From CAYNTC01 sp964432925 (lineage in GTDB: Bacteria > Planctomycetota > Phycisphaerae > Sedimentisphaerales > Anaerobacaceae), in contig CAYSPM010000130.1 in NCBI GenBank assembly GCA_964432925.1, forward strand, positions 1 to 8,260: 8,260 bases of DNA, in the 5' to 3' direction. Below the pieces are notes generated by a model, which searched no databases, was not told the origin of the DNA, and worked only from the letters and a program-made list of their open reading frames with translations. The position numbers and the translations under genes were made by a program. This document shows positions 4,937 to 8,260 of the stretch, in pieces (the first letter of the stretch is position 1; every line of letters starts with the position of its first letter).

Positions 4937-5632
4937 ATGACTTTAGCCACTGAAAAAGAAAATGTTCTTGATAGTATCATATCTTCATACGAAGCCAGAA
5001 TACAGAGTATTGAAGCATTTTTCGATACGACTGGTCATATCTTCCAGGATTTTCAGGACTCTCTTCTTAGTACAAGAACTGAACGGGAAAAAATTAACAG
5101 TCAGCTTAAAGAAAGCCTTGCCAAAAATGGTTCTCTGCGGAAGAAGGATTTTGACCGGATGATGAGTATTATCTCAACGCACTTGGACCAAAGTGAACTG
5201 GAAGTAAGGCAATTATCTCAAAAATACCTTAACGAACAAACAAAGTTAGTGCAGCAATTACGGGAGGGCTTAAGAAATTTCAAGGATGCTCTTACCGAAG
5301 GCCAAGCAGAAAGGGTTAAGGAGCTACAAACACTAATTAAAGAAATTCTATCTAAGCAGGATGAAAGTAAAAATGAGGTTACCTCAAAGCTCAAAGAATT
5401 TCAACAAGGCCAGCAGCAAACATCAAAAATGCTCAAAGACCTTTTAGCCAAAGGAGAGAAACTAAGAATAAGGGATTTTAAGACAATGCTTGCGGAGTTC
5501 GAGAAGCAGCGAGAGCAACGTATAGCGTGCCAGGAAAGGAGACGTAAAGAAGTTAGGGATATACTTGGTAAATTCAAGGCCAAACGCACGCAGGCAGAAC
5601 GAGAGCGTCTTGCCGAGTTGCGGAAGGCCTAA
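4937..5632 (+). CDS. Coiled-coil protein of the gas vesicle cluster, with internal repeat
   Basis: I do not recognise a named family. The 231-residue product from the ATG at 4937 is hydrophilic, rich in Lys, Glu, Gln and Arg, and almost entirely alpha-helical, with heptad-like hydrophobic spacing. It has no signal peptide or membrane segment. An internal repeat is clear: LKESLAKNGSLRKKDFDRMM (57-76) matches LKDLLAKGEKLRIRDFKTML (166-185) at 10 of 20 positions without gaps. The C-terminus (from about 190) is strongly charged and basic. The start at 4937 follows GAGGA with an 11-base spacer. In-frame ATGs at 4859 and 4877 would add 26 or 20 residues of unlike, Gly- and Arg-rich sequence, so I prefer 4937. 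The gene lies 161 bases after gvpA and 20 bases before the next coiled-coil gene. A structural, anchoring or clustering role for vesicles is inference. Confidence 0.75.
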   Translation: MTLATEKENVLDSIISSYEARIQSIEAFFDTTGHIFQDFQDSLLSTRTEREKINSQLKESLAKNGSLRKKDFDRMMSIISTHLDQSELEVRQLSQKYLNEQTKLVQQLREGLRNFKDALTEGQAERVKELQTLIKEILSKQDESKNEVTSKLKEFQQGQQQTSKMLKDLLAKGEKLRIRDFKTMLAEFEKQREQRIACQERRRKEVRDILGKFKAKRTQAERERLAELRKA

Positions 5633-5652
5633 AATGCAAATAACTCATTATT

Positions 5653-6357
5653 ATGAGAGGTATCATAAACAACATTATAAATTTTTATCAGATACAGGCA
5701 GAAGCCTTGAATGTTTTAGTAACTAATGCCCAGAAGGCTTTAGAGCAATCGGAAAGAGAAAGAAAAGCTAATGATCAGGCACAAAGAGTGGAGAATTTTA
5801 TAAGAAATCTAATCATGGATTTAAACAGTATGTTTACGAGGTTTTACTTTTTCAAGGATCGCAAAAATAGGCGGCAGGGGCCGATGACTGATAGGCAGGC
5901 CAATGTTATGGCCGAGTTTGTGATTTTCGTAAAGACTTTAACCAAGAATGTATGCTCACTGCTTAATAGATTTCAGCAAGGCCAAACCTTCGAAGAAAAG
6001 GTCGATAAGGAAATGAGAGAGCTTGAAGCCAGTGTGAGTCAAAAACTAAGAGAATTTGACAAAGCTTTAGACGAAACCAGCGATACTTTAACCATCCGTT
6101 CGGTTAAATTCGTCCGGAATATTACCAGTGGTTTTGCCAAACTTGTCCGGATGCAGAGGATTTTTCTCCATAAAGCCAACAGCAGCGAGGGTGACAAATC
6201 TTTGCCAAAATCAACCGCAAACACTAAAGAAGATTCTCCAGCCCAAATCCGAGACGGCGGTGACAATCATTTGAAAAATCTATTTAATCACTCAAGTATA
6301 AAATCGGTTACGAGTCATAATAAAAAGTCAAAATGTCTGACACACTTAGAGGTATAA
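5653..6357 (+). CDS. Helical protein of the gas vesicle cluster sharing a module with the 6870-7544 protein
   Basis: A 234-residue hydrophilic helical protein with no family I can name. Residues 42-64 (QAQRVENFIRNLIMDLNSMF and the next three) align without gaps to residues 92-114 of the downstream coiled-coil protein: Q, A, F, L, S, M and F are identical, and several other positions are similar. Residues 92-107 (FVKTLTKNVCSLLNRF) match the same module again, with 8 of 16 identities. A helical stretch rich in Glu and Lys follows (113-170), then a polar, probably disordered tail (about 175-234). The start is the first ATG available in frame after a stop at 5641. No ribosome binding site is evident, so translation may be coupled to the preceding gene (20-base gap). 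The stop lies four bases before the PAS gene. Confidence 0.75.
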   Translation: MRGIINNIINFYQIQAEALNVLVTNAQKALEQSERERKANDQAQRVENFIRNLIMDLNSMFTRFYFFKDRKNRRQGPMTDRQANVMAEFVIFVKTLTKNVCSLLNRFQQGQTFEEKVDKEMRELEASVSQKLREFDKALDETSDTLTIRSVKFVRNITSGFAKLVRMQRIFLHKANSSEGDKSLPKSTANTKEDSPAQIRDGGDNHLKNLFNHSSIKSVTSHNKKSKCLTHLEV

Positions 6358-6361
6358 GAAA

Positions 6362-6847
6362 ATGCAAGAAGCAAAGACCCGATATGTTTTAGAACGGCTA
6401 AATGAAGAGCTTCGGCGATTTATTGATACTATTGGCGATGTTCCTTATATTGCCTTGCCTTTGGAGAAACCAGAGATCATTTGCTTTTCTGGAAAAATCA
6501 AGGAACTAAACGGCTATGATACTAATGAGATATTGGCCGATAGAGAGCAGTGGACCAATATAATTCATCCAGACGACCAGGAGCGAGTCTTTGCTGCATT
6601 TGCTAAATGCAAGGACTGCGGCGAGCCTTTTGAAATTGAATATCGAATGATTCATAAGGATGGCTCGTTGCGTTATGTGTGTGATAAAGGTAAACCTGTT
6701 TTTAATAACGAAGGCCAAATCACTCAAGTTGAGGGTCTAATAACACCTCTTGGAGAAAGTGGCAAACCTCAAGATATGCCGTTATTGGAAATCAAAGAAT
6801 TAAAAAAACCGGACAGTGTAAATACAAATCATTTTCAGATGGTTTAA
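6362..6847 (+). CDS. Stand-alone PAS domain protein in the gas vesicle cluster
   Basis: A 161-residue soluble protein consisting essentially of one PAS domain (PAS_3-like), residues about 27-130. Visible signatures are the GYDTNEIL segment (51-58), WTNIIHPDDQERVFAAF (64-80), the strand EYRMIHKDGSLRYVCDKGKP (93-112), and NNEGQITQVEGLITPL closing the fold. There is no attached kinase, HTH, GGDEF or methyl-accepting domain. A short N-terminal helix (1-22) could mediate pairing. Cysteines C83 and C86 (KCKDCGE) form a CxxC pair in the helical part, and C107 lies in a core strand. The ligand cannot be read from sequence. The gene starts four bases after the preceding stop, with AGAGG (6348-6352) nine bases upstream, so it belongs to the cluster's operon. 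It may sense a small molecule, redox or oxygen, or act as a protein-protein adaptor. Confidence 0.85.
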   Translation: MQEAKTRYVLERLNEELRRFIDTIGDVPYIALPLEKPEIICFSGKIKELNGYDTNEILADREQWTNIIHPDDQERVFAAFAKCKDCGEPFEIEYRMIHKDGSLRYVCDKGKPVFNNEGQITQVEGLITPLGESGKPQDMPLLEIKELKKPDSVNTNHFQMV

Positions 6848-6869
6848 AAGTTCAGAAAGGAGAATCAAA

Positions 6870-7544
6870 ATGGTAATGGCGATAGCCGAAGACATGAAGA
6901 ATCTGACGGAGAACATCATTATTTCCAATGATGTTCGGCTGAAAGCTGTAGGGCAGATAGTGTCTGACACCCATAAGACCCTGAATGGGTTTTCTATGGA
7001 TAGAAAGAAGATGGCTGCTCAGCAAGCCAAGGACCTGTCTAATTTTATGAATGGCTTGTCAAAGAACATGCAGAGTATGCTCAAAAGTACCAGAAACATG
7101 ATCCAGCAGTTCCATAAAGACAATATTCAGATGAGCAAGGAACAGGCCAAGAATTTAGCAGATTTTGTCAATGATCTTGTTAGTAACGTTGGCTCAATGC
7201 TGGATAGTTTCCAAAAGGACCACAAGCATATGTCCAAGGAAACCAAGGCTAAGCTCACCATGGAAATAAAGGATATACAGGCAGAGGTTGAACGAATTCT
7301 GGGTGAGGCTGACAAGCTTGTTGGCGAATTCGGTGCTGGTATGGCTCAGGCAAAGAAAGCATGGAAAAATATGTCAGCAACTTTAGCCAGGGCAAGAAAA
7401 GCCGGTTTTATGATGCCAAAGATTGATGCCAGAGAAAAAACAACGACAGTTAAGCAGGCAACAGGCAAGACCAGAGCTCAGGGCAAAAAGAAAACCGCAG
7501 CGAAAAGTAAAAGCAATAGGCAAAAAGCCAAAGTTGGTGTTTAA
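6870..7544 (+). CDS. Repeat-containing coiled-coil protein with basic Lys/Ala-rich tail, gas vesicle cluster
   Basis: A 224-residue protein, family not recognised. Residues 41-153 hold three tandem repeats, each opening near an F-x-x-D or similar and an M-S/A-x-x-QAK block: 41-80, 81-113 and 114-153. The second reads FHKDNIQMSKEQAKNLADFV and on to SMLDS. Repeat 1 is seven residues (one heptad) longer than repeat 2, and repeat 3 has the same extra length, which keeps the coiled-coil register. The end of the helical part is AKKAWKNMSATLARARKAG (161-179). The tail (180-224) is rich in Lys, Arg, Ala, Gln and Thr, resembles histone-H1-like or other nucleic-acid- or polyanion-binding tails, and is probably disordered. 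There is no signal peptide or membrane helix. AAAGGAG at 6856-6862 with a 7-base spacer fixes the start; the ATG at 6876 is an alternative. The function is unknown. Confidence 0.8.
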   Translation: MVMAIAEDMKNLTENIIISNDVRLKAVGQIVSDTHKTLNGFSMDRKKMAAQQAKDLSNFMNGLSKNMQSMLKSTRNMIQQFHKDNIQMSKEQAKNLADFVNDLVSNVGSMLDSFQKDHKHMSKETKAKLTMEIKDIQAEVERILGEADKLVGEFGAGMAQAKKAWKNMSATLARARKAGFMMPKIDAREKTTTVKQATGKTRAQGKKKTAAKSKSNRQKAKVGV

Positions 7545-7633
7545 GAGACATCGAAAAGCTTATCTGAAGCTAAACGGTTGTTGGCAGTAAAGGATAGGTA
7601 AGTGCGAATACGAATTCAAGGATGGGATAGGTT
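7545..7633. other. Gap between the coiled-coil gene and the zinc-binding protein gene
   Basis: Eighty-nine bases without a recognisable hairpin terminator or promoter. The largest gap in the cluster after the one behind gvpA, so an internal promoter for the zinc-binding protein and gvpN is possible but not visible. Confidence 0.4.
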
Positions 7634-7999
7634 ATGAGCTGGATAGCATGTGCTTTTTGTAAAGGGACAGGTAAAGACCCTTTCGATCTATTGTCTGAGC
7701 TTGCCTTCTGTCAAGTTTGTAGTGGTACCGGTAAAGTCTACGTAGAGGACCCTGCGATTGAATGTGCATTCTGTAAAGGCACAGGTATTCACCCTCATAC
7801 GCGAATAACCTGCTCTGTGTGCGAAGGTAAGGGCAGTGTCACACATAACAAGGGCACTGATGAGCAATGTCCTGAGTGTGAGGGCAAAGGCCACAAAGTA
7901 AGCGAAAACCTGCCCTGCAGCAACTGTGGCGGCAAAGGTTTTATTAGGAAAATAGCAGTTAAGAAAAATCTATGCAAGGAGGTCTATCAAAATGATTGA
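7634..7999 (+). CDS. DnaJ-type zinc-binding (CxxCxGxG x6) protein without J domain
   Basis: A 121-residue protein built of six CxxCxGxG motifs at residues 6-13, 26-33, 44-51, 60-67, 79-86 and 95-102 (CAFCKGTG, CQVCSGTG, CAFCKGTG, CSVCEGKG, CPECEGKG, CSNCGGKG). DnaJ/Hsp40 has four such motifs binding two zinc ions. Six would allow three zinc sites, assuming the motifs pair as in DnaJ. No J domain (no HPD motif) or peptide-binding C-terminal domain is present, so it is not a full co-chaperone. By analogy it may bind unfolded polypeptides or recruit Hsp70, for instance to keep aggregation-prone GvpA soluble (inference). The start ATG follows a weak GGATAGG-like site. Its 3' end contains the perfect AAGGAGGT of gvpN (7976-7983) and overlaps gvpN by 8 bases, so the two are tightly coupled. 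Confidence 0.85.
   Translation: MSWIACAFCKGTGKDPFDLLSELAFCQVCSGTGKVYVEDPAIECAFCKGTGIHPHTRITCSVCEGKGSVTHNKGTDEQCPECEGKGHKVSENLPCSNCGGKGFIRKIAVKKNLCKEVYQND
7976..7983 (+). promoter_or_regulatory. Full-consensus ribosome binding site of gvpN
   Basis: AAGGAGGT with an 8-base spacer to the ATG at 7992. It lies inside the end of the zinc-binding protein gene and fixes the gvpN start. Confidence 0.85.
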
Positions 8000-8260
8000 T
8001 GAGATGACGACAGTATTAGAGCCAAATGCTCTTCCGGACTTTGTGGAAACAAGCTATGTAAAAGATCTGACTGACAGGGCTCTTTGTTATATTAGAGCAG
8101 GCTTTCCGGTTCATTTAAGAGGGCCCTCTGGGACGGGCAAAACAACACTGGCTATGCACCTGGCAAGTAAGATAGCAAGGCCAGTGGAAATGATTCACGG
8201 AGACGAAGAGTTCACCACTTCTGATTTAATAGGCGGTGAGCACGGATATCGTATCAGGAA
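7992..8260 (+). CDS. gvpN: Gas vesicle protein GvpN, AAA+ ATPase (partial, C-terminus beyond right edge)
   Basis: The N-terminal 89 residues of GvpN, a MoxR-like AAA+ ATPase needed for gas vesicle growth and assembly. After FVETSYVKDLTDRALCYIRA (17-36) comes the Walker A segment HLRGPSGTGKTTLAMHLA (41-58), with K50 as the nucleotide-binding lysine. The GDEEFTTSDLIGG (70-82) stretch is highly characteristic of GvpN. The Walker B region lies beyond the window. The gene overlaps the zinc-binding protein gene by 8 bases and has a consensus ribosome binding site. Its presence confirms that the unusual genes from 4937 to 7999 are embedded in a real gas vesicle cluster, not merely next to a stray gvpA. 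Confidence 0.95.
   Translation, partial: MIDEMTTVLEPNALPDFVETSYVKDLTDRALCYIRAGFPVHLRGPSGTGKTTLAMHLASKIARPVEMIHGDEEFTTSDLIGGEHGYRIR

Noticed and set aside
4774..7601. Exact 12-base match AAGGATAGGTAA at 4774-4785 and 7590-7601
   Set aside because: One such match is expected by chance in a window of this size, and neither copy has a consistent position relative to a gene start.
1..8260. CRISPR array, tRNA or rRNA genes
   Set aside because: No regularly spaced direct repeats with unique spacers and no tRNA- or rRNA-like sequences were seen; the recurring CCCCGTTAGA motif is dispersed and inverted, not an array.

Overview
The window looks like a chromosomal piece of a gas-vesicle-forming bacterium. 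It carries gvpA and the start of gvpN, Mrp-type cation/proton antiporter subunits in the order E-F-G, two thioredoxin-like proteins, and many small palindromic mobile elements. Moderate-to-low GC, frequent MITE-like insertions and a decayed IS3 element suggest an environmental, probably uncultivated, bacterium. I cannot assign a phylum from the sequence alone.

Left part (1-2579, all minus strand). Read in the direction of transcription: a membrane-anchored thioredoxin-domain protein, a short thioredoxin-like protein overlapping it, mrpE, an ArsR-family regulator, mrpF and mrpG (cut by the window edge). The regulator sits inside the Mrp gene string between mrpE and mrpF. Both sides of that junction carry copies of a palindromic element with CCCCGTTAGA-type ends. 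One copy is inserted in frame near the start of the regulator gene. The other sits exactly at the stop codon of mrpE.

Middle part (2580-4568), a decayed, gene-poor divide between the two transcription units. It holds a third, larger copy of the same element with a second, unrelated palindromic element nested inside it, a remnant of an IS3-family transposase, and a NarL/LuxR-type response regulator pseudogene. The pseudogene has lost its N-terminal half-receiver and has a frameshift in the DNA-binding domain. Next come about 670 bases with no convincing gene. They contain a 31-base tandem duplication, a possible 42-codon ORF and the gvpA leader with a hairpin directly before the ribosome binding site.

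Right part (4569-8260, plus strand), a gas vesicle cluster of unusual composition. After gvpA and a fourth, minimal palindromic element come three coiled-coil proteins that share repeat modules, a stand-alone PAS protein (between the second and third coiled-coil genes), and a six-motif DnaJ-type zinc-binding protein. The zinc protein overlaps the start of gvpN, the AAA+ ATPase of gas vesicle assembly. The five genes between gvpA and gvpN are not the standard accessory gvp genes I recognise. They are the best candidate in the window for an undescribed subsystem, perhaps organising, anchoring or sensing for the vesicles.
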